Assembly: GCA_031555145.1 (NCBI GenBank)
Contig: JAVBUR010000037.1
Span: forward strand, 1 to 61,328
Length of the DNA: 61,328 nt
Source: JAJDIA01 sp031555145
GTDB taxonomy: Bacteria > Bacteroidota > Bacteroidia > Bacteroidales > Tannerellaceae
Direction: 5' to 3'
A model generated the notes under the pieces. The model searched no databases. It was not told the origin of the DNA and saw only the letters and a list, made by a program, of their open reading frames with translations. Below, piece by piece: positions 7,378 through 17,225 of this stretch. The position numbers and the translations under genes were made by a program. The stretch's first letter is position 1; each line of letters starts with the position of its first letter.

Positions 7378-9909
7378 TCACTTAAACCGATACCTTACAG
7401 AGAGAAAGAATTCGCGTCCACGGATCTGTATCCAGGAAGTATAGCTTTCGAGAGAGGAGTATTGCGTATAGCCATACTGTTGCTTATCGAAGAGATTGGA
7501 AGCGGTGGCTTCCACCTGCCAGGCACCCCATTTCCATTTGAGGGAAAGATCGAGGAGGAAGGCATTGACGGATTTATCTTTGCTTACGTCGTTGTAATAA
7601 TGATCGCCTGTGAGGGTGATCTCCATGGGAGAGACAATATAGGAAGCATTCAGTTTCTGCACTACATTCCAAAGCGGCGTAAGTTGAGTGGATTCGCCCA
7701 GTTTGGAGCCACCATAGCGGATGGTAGACTGATAGCTGATATCCATCCTGCGGGTCGGTACCCAGCTGATCTTCGGCTCATACTGCATATAGTTGGAACG
7801 GTAGGGCATTCGCCACCCTTCGCTCAGTTGTTCGCCCTCCTGGTAGCTGAAAAGCCAGTTGAGCGAGGCCTTCATCTTCCAGTCGTAGAATCCTTTGGAG
7901 ACGGCGCCATTCAGGTTCCACCCCGACGCATGGTTGGTCATCGGACGAGAGGCCAACGTCACCAGTCCGTCGTCGAAAAGTTGCTCGTACATGCGGTTCA
8001 GTCGGATCCGGTAATGCATGAGCGAAAGGGTGGCGAAAAATTCGCGGATCGTATTCTTATACTCGCCATAGAGGCGGTAGTTCTGTTGCTGTTGCACGGA
8101 GAGCCTACCATCGTTCCAAATACGGTTCCGGTAGTCGCGCAGATAGGGCTGGGCGTAAAAGTCGGTTTCACAGCCCAACTGTTCCCGGTAATTCCCGCTC
8201 AGCGTAAAGCGCCAGGCGTAATTATACTTGTACTCGACAGCCAAAGACGGGTTTGGCGAGAGCCGGGTGAAGTCGGCGACCGGATACGCCGTCCATACGA
8301 GCGGTAGGGTGAGTGTGCCCGTCCAGCGATCGATGACAGCCTGCCAGGAAGGTGTCAGGTAGCTGCTCCATCCGTCGCGGATCGTGCTGGTCTGTCCCGT
8401 CATACCAGCCGTATAACGTTGACTCAAGAAGCCTTTCTTCCGGAGGTAGGAGAAGGAGTTGTCGGTATAAAACTGGCCAAGGTTCATTTGCTCACCCACG
8501 CCGTTAACGATCAGTTCACCCGGCAGGTAGTTGTAACGGAGAAGGGAGCGTACTTCCCAGGTATAATCGTCACGGTTCCACAGGTTACGGAATTCGTTGC
8601 GGACACCTGCCTGCGAAGTATGGATCCGCTGATCCACCTCCCGGAGGCCGGCAAACTGCGAATGGCTGCGTTGCCAGTCGCCCTGGGTCGAAAATTTATT
8701 GGTGAGAAAGTGAGTGGCGGCATTCTGTTCGATATCCATACGCAGGTCGGCCTGGTCGGAGCGGATACGGGTATGGCTGGCTTCGACGACGTGGACGGTA
8801 TCATCCGTCTGATAATAGGTCGTGGTGCTTCCCCGCTCCTGCCGGCGAAGGTCGTGGGTGTATCCGGCGTTGAAACGGAGTTGGGTAGTTTCGTTCAGTT
8901 TATACATCCGGTTGGCCGAGAGTGTGTGGGCATCGTTAAACAGCAACCGTTCCTTCTTCAGCGGCGCCATCAGTGACGGCTGCGACAGGAAGGAGGGGAC
9001 AGATGGTTCCCGCAGCATATGGGAACTGCTGCCGATTAGCATCAGTTGCTCGTCGGTCACATCCAGTCCCCGGTTATTGCCTTTATAGAGGTAGGCCGAC
9101 TGGCTGCTGCGGCTCAGTTGCATGGCATCCATCCCACCTTCCCACAGAAAGTCGTCGGCTGAGAAACCCGCACCGGCTTTAACGCTCCCCAGCCAGATAT
9201 CGCGAAACTCCGGTTTGAGTGTGAGGTTGATGGCGACATCCTCCACCTTCACCCGGTCTTGTAGCAGACGGATCGGCTGGTGGTTTTGCAGCACCTGCAC
9301 CTTATCCACGGCTTTAGCCTGGAGGTTGTTGTTGATACGGTTATACCGGCCGTCGGTAAGGTCCATACCCTCGACATAAAAGTTACTGATCTCTTTGCCG
9401 TTGTAGGATATCCTTCCTGATTCTTCATTCACATCCAGTCCCGGCAATTTCCGGATCACATCTTTGATGGATTCGTCCTTGCCGGAGAGGAATTGTGCCA
9501 CGTCGTAGTTAACCGTATCGCGGGTACCATATACCCGGCCGGGACGTATCTGTACTTCCTTCAGTTGGTAGGATTCCGTTTCTAACACAATAGCAAGGGA
9601 TTCGCCCGGACGGACACTCCGCGTCAGTGTCTTGTATCCCAGCAGGGAGATGGATACCTGCAGCGAATCCGTTCCCGTACCGCTCCTTGCTTTCAGGGTG
9701 AAACTGCCTGAGGCGTCGGTCAGGGCATAGGCAGCCATACGCTTTGCACTCCCGCGCAGGAGTTGTACGGTAGCCATCTCCACCGGCTGGCCGGTTTCGG
9801 CATCTGTCACGTTACCTTTGAAAAGTAGCTGAGCGTGACTATGGGACGCACCTATGGCTAACCATACCACCAGGGGCATGATTCGGAAAAGGATTCGCAG
9901 AGGTTTCAT
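7378..9909 (-). CDS. TonB-dependent receptor-like outer-membrane protein (GLPGLI partner)
   Basis: An 843-aa protein with a signal peptide (about 1-26), then a carboxypeptidase-regulatory-like beta-sandwich (about 30-110), a plug-like region (about 125-230, including ISNFYVEGMDLTDGRYN) and a beta-barrel ending in a terminal aromatic-rich strand (FFLSVRYRFK). There is no adjacent SusD, so this is not a polysaccharide-utilisation pair. Its start overlaps the end of the GLPGLI gene (ATGA, 9906-9909), showing translational coupling. Bacteroidetes commonly pair these two families. The substrate is unknown; peptide or metal ligands are conceivable. Confidence 0.85.
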   Translation of the reverse strand: MKPLRILFRIMPLVVWLAIGASHSHAQLLFKGNVTDAETGQPVEMATVQLLRGSAKRMAAYALTDASGSFTLKARSGTGTDSLQVSISLLGYKTLTRSVRPGESLAIVLETESYQLKEVQIRPGRVYGTRDTVNYDVAQFLSGKDESIKDVIRKLPGLDVNEESGRISYNGKEISNFYVEGMDLTDGRYNRINNNLQAKAVDKVQVLQNHQPIRLLQDRVKVEDVAINLTLKPEFRDIWLGSVKAGAGFSADDFLWEGGMDAMQLSRSSQSAYLYKGNNRGLDVTDEQLMLIGSSSHMLREPSVPSFLSQPSLMAPLKKERLLFNDAHTLSANRMYKLNETTQLRFNAGYTHDLRRQERGSTTTYYQTDDTVHVVEASHTRIRSDQADLRMDIEQNAATHFLTNKFSTQGDWQRSHSQFAGLREVDQRIHTSQAGVRNEFRNLWNRDDYTWEVRSLLRYNYLPGELIVNGVGEQMNLGQFYTDNSFSYLRKKGFLSQRYTAGMTGQTSTIRDGWSSYLTPSWQAVIDRWTGTLTLPLVWTAYPVADFTRLSPNPSLAVEYKYNYAWRFTLSGNYREQLGCETDFYAQPYLRDYRNRIWNDGRLSVQQQQNYRLYGEYKNTIREFFATLSLMHYRIRLNRMYEQLFDDGLVTLASRPMTNHASGWNLNGAVSKGFYDWKMKASLNWLFSYQEGEQLSEGWRMPYRSNYMQYEPKISWVPTRRMDISYQSTIRYGGSKLGESTQLTPLWNVVQKLNASYIVSPMEITLTGDHYYNDVSKDKSVNAFLLDLSLKWKWGAWQVEATASNLFDKQQYGYTQYSSLESYTSWIQIRGREFFLSVRYRFK

Positions 9910-10790
9910 TTCTCTGACAGTTCGATCGGGTTATAAGGCGTATTCTTCGGTGTCGTATTCATCACTCCATCCTCGTTCTTGATCACGATCTTGACATTGG
10001 GATTGGTGGAGGTAATGTAGCCGACCGGATCGGCAGCAAACCGTTCGTATACCGTAAACAAGTCTTTCCGGGATACCTTCTGATAGCCTTCGGCACCGAA
10101 CATCATCGGCTGGCCGGTCTGGTTGATCAGTCCCGTACACTCGAAGACATAGTGCTTTTGGCTATCTTCCGCTTTCAGGATTAGTCCCGGCAGGCCGAAT
10201 AGTTTCCACGGACCTTCGCTCCGGGGTATATCCAGGGTATACCAGACTGTCCAGTCACGGCCTTTGAAATGGCAGACGGCCTTCTGGCAGGGGTAGCCGA
10301 TCACATCAATGGTCACATCGTCCAGCAGCTCCCACTCAGGCTGTACGTTCGTCTCCTCACAGCGGAAACGGCCGGAGGCTACCTGGTCAAGCGTCGTCAC
10401 CTTGCCGGCCGGATAGTTTTTGTAGATGCGATGGGTGACCATGCCCTCGTTGGTCTTGTCGCCCGGCGTACGCTGGCGATTGATCTGCCCGTTGTTTCGC
10501 TTGAGCTCTTCACGAAACAGGGAATCAGTCACAAAACGGTTGTAACTGTAATATTCGGAAGCTTTTGTTCCCACCTTCAGCATCATGGTCTCATCCAGGA
10601 TATTCTCGGGATTCGCCGGATCGGGAACAAACTTCAACAGGTACTGTGCGGCAAAGCGCACATCATCGATCGAGTCGGCTTTCATCGACTCATTGGGATT
10701 CACAATATTGATCACCATCTGTGCCCGGAGGGCGGTGGTGTAACAGGCAAGCAGCAGGACTGCCGATAAAATGATTCGTTTCATATCCAT
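9906..10790 (-). CDS. GLPGLI family secreted protein
   Basis: A 294-aa protein with a signal peptide (about 1-23). It carries the family motif at residues 199-204 inside GPWKLFGLPGLILKA, plus the two conserved Cys (C168, C173) and the WYT segment usual before it. The family (Porph_ging) has no established biochemical role and is generally found beside an outer-membrane receptor. Here it overlaps that receptor by 4 bp. A -7 motif (TATGTTTG, complement of 10810-10817) lies just upstream, and the putative operator copy at 10847-10876 sits about 30 bp further out. Confidence 0.88.
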   Translation of the reverse strand: MDMKRIILSAVLLLACYTTALRAQMVINIVNPNESMKADSIDDVRFAAQYLLKFVPDPANPENILDETMMLKVGTKASEYYSYNRFVTDSLFREELKRNNGQINRQRTPGDKTNEGMVTHRIYKNYPAGKVTTLDQVASGRFRCEETNVQPEWELLDDVTIDVIGYPCQKAVCHFKGRDWTVWYTLDIPRSEGPWKLFGLPGLILKAEDSQKHYVFECTGLINQTGQPMMFGAEGYQKVSRKDLFTVYERFAADPVGYITSTNPNVKIVIKNEDGVMNTTPKNTPYNPIELSEK

Positions 10791-10846
10791 CTATTGTTTG
10801 ATATGGAGGCAAACATAGCGGATATTCCCTTCCCGGAGGACACGGG

Positions 10847-10876
10847 TTTATTACTGAAATATTACGCACCGGCAAA
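10847..10876. promoter_or_regulatory. Candidate response-regulator operator, copy 1
   Basis: A 30-bp sequence matching 14370-14399 at 28 of 30 positions in the same orientation. Its core is TATTAC-N5-TATTAC (starts 10849 and 10860), an 11-bp-period direct repeat like those bound by tandem OmpR/PhoB-family dimers. It lies between the divergent GLPGLI operon and the di-heme gene, about 40-65 bp upstream of the inferred GLPGLI transcription start. Assignment to the regulator encoded at 15962-16645 is inference. Confidence 0.55.
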
Positions 10877-10967
10877 AACAGGCCGAAGACAGGAACTTCA
10901 CGGGACGTTCTCTTTGAACCCGGAAAACTTTATCGGAAAACGTTAACCGTTTATGGTAAGATTGTTT

Positions 10968-10975
10968 TACTTTTG
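10968..10975 (+). promoter_or_regulatory. -7 element for the di-heme/FGE-like gene
   Basis: TACTTTTG matches TAnnTTTG and lies 41 bp before the ATG at 11017. No TTTG is found at the canonical -33 spacing, which is compatible with an activator-dependent promoter. Confidence 0.45.
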
Positions 10976-11016
10976 TCAGTACCTGACTTTTCTGTTGTCA
11001 CACAAATCGATATACC

Positions 11017-14000
11017 ATGAAACGACTCATTACTGCTGTACTCATTATCTCCGGGCTATGCAGTCCGTTGCCTGCTTCTGCGCAAGATTCCTGGCAAAGC
11101 CTAATCAACCGGCTGACGTATTATTCACCGGAAAAATACCAATCCGCCACCGATAACCTGAAGAAGAAATACCCAGGCAGTTACCATCCGGATACCGACT
11201 GGGAAAAAGCACTCGCCGAACTGAAAACGGAGAAGGCTACGCTGATCAACGGCTTAAAGGCCAAAGACCCTAAAGCGGAGAAACAGGCAAAGAGACTGCT
11301 GCAACAACTGGATGCCGCCCTACTGGCTAATCCGTTGCTGGCAGACAAGCAGGTGATTGCCATCCGTCGAATACTCGGGGATAAAGCCCGTACCGCCATG
11401 AGCGGCGAACTGGGCATTGCCCCTTCCAACTTTCAAAATAATTCCGAAATATGGAATCCGAAAACAGGATGGACCAATACGTTTGTCTCACTGGCCATCC
11501 ACCCGGGGAAAATCACCCAGTCACTCTTGTACCAACCGGAGGCGGGAATAATCATTACCGACCCCGAACTCCATTTCGACGGCAAGAGACTCATGTATTC
11601 GTCCATCGGAAGCTCCGACCGCTGGCACTTGTTCGAACTAGATCTGGCTACCGGAAAAACCCAACAACTCACGCCGGATGCCTATAAAGATTTTGATAGT
11701 TTTGACGGTTGCTATACACCCGACGGACGGTATATATTCTGTTCGACGGGCACCTTCCTGGGACTGCCTTGCACAAACGGAGAGAACAAAATGTGCGGTC
11801 TCTTCCTCTATGACCCCAAAACAAAACAAACCCGCCAGTTGACCTACGACCAGGACAGTAACTGGAACCCCGTTATGCTGGAGAACGGCATGGTGCTTTA
11901 TCAACGATGGGAATATGCCGACATTCCCCACTCTAATTCGCGCCTGATATTTACCATGAACCCGGATGGAACTTCCCAATCGGCCTTCTATGGTTCCAAT
12001 TCCTACTTCCCCACTTCTTTCTTCAATGCCCGGCCGATTCCCGGCCGTCCGTCGGCCATTGCCGGTGTGGCTACCGGCCATCACAGCGTATCCCGTAGCG
12101 GACGCTTACTGGTGATCGATACCCGGGAAGGACGACAGGAAGCCGACGGGGTGATTGCCGAGATTCCCCATGCCGGGAGAAAAGTAGAACCGCTCGTACG
12201 CGACCGCTTGCCCGACGGCGTATGGCCTCAGTTCCTGCAGCCTTATCCGTTGAACGACACCTATTACCTCGTTTCGATGAAGGAAAGCCCCGAAAGCCTG
12301 TGGGGTATCTACCTGGTCGATACATTCGATAACCGTACGCTGATAGCCGAAGAAGAAAACACTGCCTATCTCGAACCGGTGCTGATGGAAGCACGGAAAG
12401 CCCCGACGACGATCCCTGATCGTGTAGACCTGGCTTACAAAGAGGCAACCGTCTTCCTGCAGGATATTTACCACGGAGACGGTCTGAAAGGAATTCCACG
12501 CGGAACAGTCAAAAAGTTGCGCGTCGGCTCCTACAGTTTTAGTCCGTTGAGGCAGGGTGGTTTGTTAGGCACCATCGGTATGGACGGCCCCTGGGATGTC
12601 AAACGTATCCTGGGAGAAGTGGACGTAGAAGAAGACGGTTCGGCCATGTTCACCATTCCGGCCAATACACCGGTCTTCATCCAGCCCCTGGACGACGAAG
12701 GGAAAGCATTGCAACTCATGCGCAGTTGGTTTACCGGGATGCCGGGCGAAACACTGTCGTGCATCGGATGCCATGAAGATAAAAATACCATTCCGATTCC
12801 CAAAATGACAGCGGCATCCAGGAAAAGCCCCCAGCTGATCAAAGAATGGTACGGAAAGGAACGCGGCTTTAGCTACCGCCATGAGGTACAACCGGTGTTG
12901 GATAAATACTGTATCTCCTGTCATAACCAAGACAAACCGGGCAAACCCTACCTGAAAGGCGACCGGTGGATAGACGATTGGACCTCCCAGATCAGTGGAC
13001 GGGCCGGCACCGACTACGGAGGGCATTTCACGCTATCGTATGCCAATCTGCACCGTTTTGTCCGCCGACCGGGTATTGAAAGCGATATGCACATGCTGGT
13101 ACCGATGGACGTACATGCTGATCAGACCGAACTGATCCAGATCCTTGAGAAAGGGCACTATAATGTGAAACTCGACCGGGAATCGATGGAAAAGCTGGTC
13201 TGCTGGATAGACTTCAACGCTCCTTTCCACGGACGTCGTTCGGATATCCCCAATTTCCCGAATACACAAAAAGGCAATGAGTTGCGGGAACTATACCGGG
13301 AAATGTTCGGTGCGCCGGAATCAACAGCCGAATGGCTGCCGGAAATCCCTTCAACCATCGAACCCGTCCGGTTCGAAAAGGAACAGAAGCCCGCAGGCAA
13401 CACCCAACTGGATAAGTGGCCTATCTATGATCCGACCCAAAAGCCCTACGCCCAATGGGGCGATACCCAATGGAAACAGTTGGCGTTAGGCAATTTCCAG
13501 CAAAGCATCCCGCTCGGTAACGGCATCACACTGGAGCTGGTGAAAGTCCCGGCAGGTTCCTTTATTATGGGAAGCGACCGGCATCCGGATGAATTACCGC
13601 AAACCATTGTACAGATAGACAAACCGTTCTGGATCGGACGCTTTGAGATAACCAACAGCCAGTTCAGGGCCTATAATCCGGCACACGACAGCCGCGACGA
13701 ACACCGCCACGGTTATCAATTCGGACGGAAGGGGTATTCGATGAACCATCCCGATCAGCCGGCCGTACGCATCTCCTGGCAGGAAGCCATGGCATACTGC
13801 CAATGGTTGTCCGAAAAAACAGGTATGAAATTTTCACTCCCTACGGAAGCGCAATGGGAATGGGCCTGCCGGGCAGGAAGCGACACTCCTTTCTGGTATG
13901 GAGGCATGACGACCGACTTCTCCCGCTATGCGAACCTGGGTGATATCAAGCTGAAAGAGTTTGCCGCCTGTACCTCCTATAAGTTCTACGAAAGCACCCG

Positions 14001-14349
14001 GGTGATTGAAAATCCCAACAAATACGACGACTGGATTCCCCGCGATACGACGTACAACGACGGTGGCTTTATCTCCGAACCGGTCGGGCGTTATGTCCGT
14101 AACCCCTGGGATCTGTTCGACATGCACGGCAATGTATGGGAATGGACGCTGTCTTCCTATCAGCCCTACCCCTATAAGGAGCATGACGGCCGGAACGAAG
14201 GGACAGCTTCCGCCAACGGCAAACGAGTGGTACGTGGAGGCTCCTGGTACGACCGTCCTTACCGTTCGACATCCTCCTACCGTCTTCCCTACCGGGAATA
14301 CCAGAAAGTGTATAATGTCGGATTCCGTGTCGTCATGACAGAAGAATGA
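11017..14349 (+). CDS. HzsA-related periplasmic di-heme protein with C-terminal FGE-like domain
   Basis: A large 1110-aa exported protein (signal peptide about 1-22). In order it has a helical segment (about 25-130); a PD40/TolB-like propeller (about 170-560) resembling the alpha subunit of hydrazine synthase; two c-type heme motifs, C582-I-G-C-H586 and C632-I-S-C-H636, the second inside a planctomycete-type cytochrome segment (VQPVLDKYCISCHNQ); and a formylglycine-generating-enzyme/SUMF1-like domain (about 825-1108: VKVPAGSFIMGS, MHGNVWEWT, VVRGGSWYD, NVGFRVV). The cysteine pair essential in true aerobic FGE is absent from the RGGSWYDRP...NVGFR segment, so sulfatase maturation is unlikely. 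It may be a periplasmic electron-transfer or binding protein. Hydrazine synthesis itself is not implied. Confidence 0.82.
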   Translation: MKRLITAVLIISGLCSPLPASAQDSWQSLINRLTYYSPEKYQSATDNLKKKYPGSYHPDTDWEKALAELKTEKATLINGLKAKDPKAEKQAKRLLQQLDAALLANPLLADKQVIAIRRILGDKARTAMSGELGIAPSNFQNNSEIWNPKTGWTNTFVSLAIHPGKITQSLLYQPEAGIIITDPELHFDGKRLMYSSIGSSDRWHLFELDLATGKTQQLTPDAYKDFDSFDGCYTPDGRYIFCSTGTFLGLPCTNGENKMCGLFLYDPKTKQTRQLTYDQDSNWNPVMLENGMVLYQRWEYADIPHSNSRLIFTMNPDGTSQSAFYGSNSYFPTSFFNARPIPGRPSAIAGVATGHHSVSRSGRLLVIDTREGRQEADGVIAEIPHAGRKVEPLVRDRLPDGVWPQFLQPYPLNDTYYLVSMKESPESLWGIYLVDTFDNRTLIAEEENTAYLEPVLMEARKAPTTIPDRVDLAYKEATVFLQDIYHGDGLKGIPRGTVKKLRVGSYSFSPLRQGGLLGTIGMDGPWDVKRILGEVDVEEDGSAMFTIPANTPVFIQPLDDEGKALQLMRSWFTGMPGETLSCIGCHEDKNTIPIPKMTAASRKSPQLIKEWYGKERGFSYRHEVQPVLDKYCISCHNQDKPGKPYLKGDRWIDDWTSQISGRAGTDYGGHFTLSYANLHRFVRRPGIESDMHMLVPMDVHADQTELIQILEKGHYNVKLDRESMEKLVCWIDFNAPFHGRRSDIPNFPNTQKGNELRELYREMFGAPESTAEWLPEIPSTIEPVRFEKEQKPAGNTQLDKWPIYDPTQKPYAQWGDTQWKQLALGNFQQSIPLGNGITLELVKVPAGSFIMGSDRHPDELPQTIVQIDKPFWIGRFEITNSQFRAYNPAHDSRDEHRHGYQFGRKGYSMNHPDQPAVRISWQEAMAYCQWLSEKTGMKFSLPTEAQWEWACRAGSDTPFWYGGMTTDFSRYANLGDIKLKEFAACTSYKFYESTRVIENPNKYDDWIPRDTTYNDGGFISEPVGRYVRNPWDLFDMHGNVWEWTLSSYQPYPYKEHDGRNEGTASANGKRVVRGGSWYDRPYRSTSSYRLPYREYQKVYNVGFRVVMTEE

Positions 14350-14369
14350 AGTCCGACAGGAACACTTCT

Positions 14370-14399
14370 TTTATTACTGAATTATTACGAACCGGCAAA
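14370..14399. promoter_or_regulatory. Candidate response-regulator operator, copy 2
   Basis: The second copy of the 30-bp sequence. TATTAC repeats start at 14372 and 14383, again an 11-bp period. It lies just upstream of a full consensus promoter (14414-14446) for the kinase/regulator operon, an arrangement expected for autoregulation. Its right half also contributes the left arm of the hairpin at 14389-14412. Confidence 0.55.
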
Positions 14400-14420
14400 T
14401 AAGTGCCGGTTCGTTTGCTT
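14389..14420 (+). terminator. Terminator-like hairpin after the di-heme gene
   Basis: A perfect 9-bp stem, GAACCGGCA/TGCCGGTTC, with a 6-nt loop, followed by GTTTGCTTT. It starts 40 bp beyond the stop codon and directly precedes the kinase promoter, so it probably insulates the two transcription units. Confidence 0.6.
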
Positions 14421-14446
14421 TCGTCCCGTGCGTACGTTTATCTTTG
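14414..14446 (+). promoter_or_regulatory. Consensus Bacteroidetes promoter of the histidine kinase operon
   Basis: TTTG (14414-14417), a 21-bp spacer and TATCTTTG (14439-14446) match TTTG-N19-21-TAnnTTTG fully. The start codon is 17 bp downstream, giving a very short leader. Confidence 0.7.
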
Positions 14447-14462
14447 CGGAAACATCATACGC

Positions 14463-15961
14463 ATGGAAAAACGCATTCGGGTCATCTGGATACTCTCCCT
14501 CGCATCAGCCGCTTTGCTGATCATTATGCAGGGCTATTGGTTATACAACCAGTATGGCTATGTGGTGGATGCGTGTTCGTCCGAACTGGCCGACAAGATC
14601 CTGCAGGCCGGAGAAGAAGAATACAGGATACGGAAGGATGAGAAGGTCTCCCCCTATTCCTTTATCCTCAACCGGAGTTCCGAATACAAGAAAGAAGAAG
14701 GCCGCGAGTCGCAAAGCCATGAAGTATTTGTCGGCATCAGCAAATCAGGGACACCCCTTCCAGCCGATAAAGCCGACGCCACGACAATACTCGATTCTGT
14801 CGAACGGAAACAACTAAAGCAATTACGTATCGGGTTAGATCAATTGGAACAGTATCCAACAGATTCCACAGAGACACCGGTACGCCTCTCGTTCAGCGCC
14901 ACCCTCCCCGCCGACCTGATGCATGCGGCGATCGACCGGACCATCACCCATATGTCGAACCCCTTCCATGTCGCATTGCTCGACTCCATCCTGACCGCCG
15001 ATCTACCCGATACCCGCCTCACCCTATACCCGTCGGCCAAAGGTGATTCGTCGGTCTTCACCTCCGGATGGGAAAAGACCGGTAACCTGCTCTACCCCGC
15101 CATTACGGTGAACTATGCCTACAGTCCGATGCAGTACCAGTATGTCACGATCCATGCCGATATCCCGGCACAACCCCTCTTCCGCCGGATGGCGGTGCAA
15201 CTGGCGTTGTCGCTTCTCTTGATCTTCCTACTGACCGGTTGCCTGGTCTATCAGATCAAAACGATCCTGAAGCAGCAGAAGATCACCGAACTCCGCCAGA
15301 ACTTCGTCAACACTATGATCCACGAGCTCAGGCGGCCGGTACAGACCTTGAAAACCTTTGTTTCTTACCTCGGCGACAAGGAGATGCGTGCCGACGAGAC
15401 CCTAACCCAGCAGGTGGTGCAAGACTCGCTCTTCGAACTGGATAACCTTTCGGCCTACCTCGCCAAACTGCGCGATATGGTACGTGCCGACGACGAAGTG
15501 ACGCTGCTCAAACGCACGAAGTTCAACCTTCGGGAGCTCGTTGAAAAAGTAATCCGCCTCACCACCGTTCCGGCAGGCAAAGACGTATCCTTCGCTACTT
15601 CCTTCGAGATGGAAACGCCTGTGATCGAAGCCGACCCCGTGCATGTGGCCAATATCCTGAGTAACCTGATAGAGAACGCCGTCAAGTACTCGGGCGAACA
15701 GGTACATATCACCATCCGCGCTGAACGGCAGGGGCGCGAACTCCGCCTCACCGTCTCGGACGACGGTATCGGTATCCCGCTGGCCGAACAGGAAAAGGTC
15801 TTCGCCAAGTTCTACCGCGGCAGCAACCTGCCCGACCGCAACTTGCCCGGACTGGGACTCGGCCTCAGCTACGTGAAACTGATCAGCGAAGCCCACCAGG
15901 GTTACGTCACCCTCCAAAGCCGCCTGGGCGAAGGAACCTCCATCACCTTATGCCTGCCGCA

Positions 15962-15965
<4 letters not shown>
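14463..15965 (+). CDS. Sensor histidine kinase
   Basis: A 500-aa membrane sensor kinase. TM1 is at about 8-26, followed by a ~215-residue periplasmic sensor region and TM2 at about 242-264. A DHp helix follows with H287 in IHELRRPVQTLK, a slightly unusual H-box (RR-P rather than K-T-P). The catalytic domain has NLIENAVKYS, DDGIGIP and the GLGLGLSYVK lid. I chose ATG 14463 because an earlier in-frame start would lie upstream of the promoter. The stop overlaps the regulator's start as ATGA. The sensor region has no recognised domain. Neighbouring GLPGLI/receptor and di-heme genes are plausible targets. Confidence 0.93.
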
Positions 15966-16645
<680 letters not shown>

Positions 16646-16893
16646 CGTGTGATAACTTTACACCCTACTAACCTATCTTCAAACTCTGGAAAATCTGAAT
16701 GTTTTTACTGGGGGAGCGTTTTTAAGTTAACTATCTATTTCATAGGCTATTCAGACTGAATTATGGAAATATTCTACACCGCTACATTTTTGATATAAAG
16801 AGCTATCATTCAATAGTTTGACTGGTGTATGGTTTATAAAAGCCTACACCACCTATACACCTGGAAGTTGAGTCTGGCTGTTTCACAAATCTG

Positions 16894-16981
16894 CGCCTAA
16901 GAGTTGTTTCATCGACATCTAGATGTTGTTGTAACGGCATCTGGACGTTGTTGCAACAACATCTAGGCCTAGATTCAGGGA
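16894..16981. repeat. Degenerate 22-bp tandem repeat with three perfect palindromes
   Basis: CATCTAGATG..., CATCTGGACG... and CATCTAGGCC... begin at 16916, 16938 and 16960, exactly 22 bp apart. A weaker unit precedes them at 16894. Embedded perfect palindromes are ACATCTAGATGT (16915-16926), GTTGTTGCAACAAC (16948-16961) and ATCTAGGCCTAGAT (16961-16974). No role is known to me. Confidence 0.6.
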
Positions 16982-17133
16982 GTGTAGGGCAGTGTAGGGT
17001 TTCGAAGAAACCTACATCGGATAAACGACTGATTTTTAGTATGGTTACACCCCTGGTGTAGCGGTGTAGGCATTTTTATTATTCGACTATTGGTACGGTG
17101 GAATGGGCGTTCTTCTTCACCGTAATCTGTCCC

Positions 17134-17225
17134 AAAAATCATCATTATGTTCCAAAACGATCGTCATTATGTTCCGAAACAAACGCGATGACGTTCGTTT
17201 TCGATCGTCATTATCTTTTTTGTGG
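17134..17225 (+). repeat. 92-bp dispersed palindromic repeat, copy 1
   Basis: Equal in length to, and alignable without gaps with, the reverse complement of 29329-29420. The first 20 bases and the last 23 bases are identical; the interior differs. This copy keeps an imperfect hairpin, GATGACGTTCG with CGATCGTCATT (one mismatch, one G-T pair, TTTT loop), at about 17188-17213. It lies in a gene-free region. Confidence 0.7.

Noticed and set aside
13490..14349. The FGE-like domain as maturase of the sulfatase at 272
   Set aside because: Catalytic cysteines are absent and the sulfatase is serine type, which depends on the radical SAM anSME.
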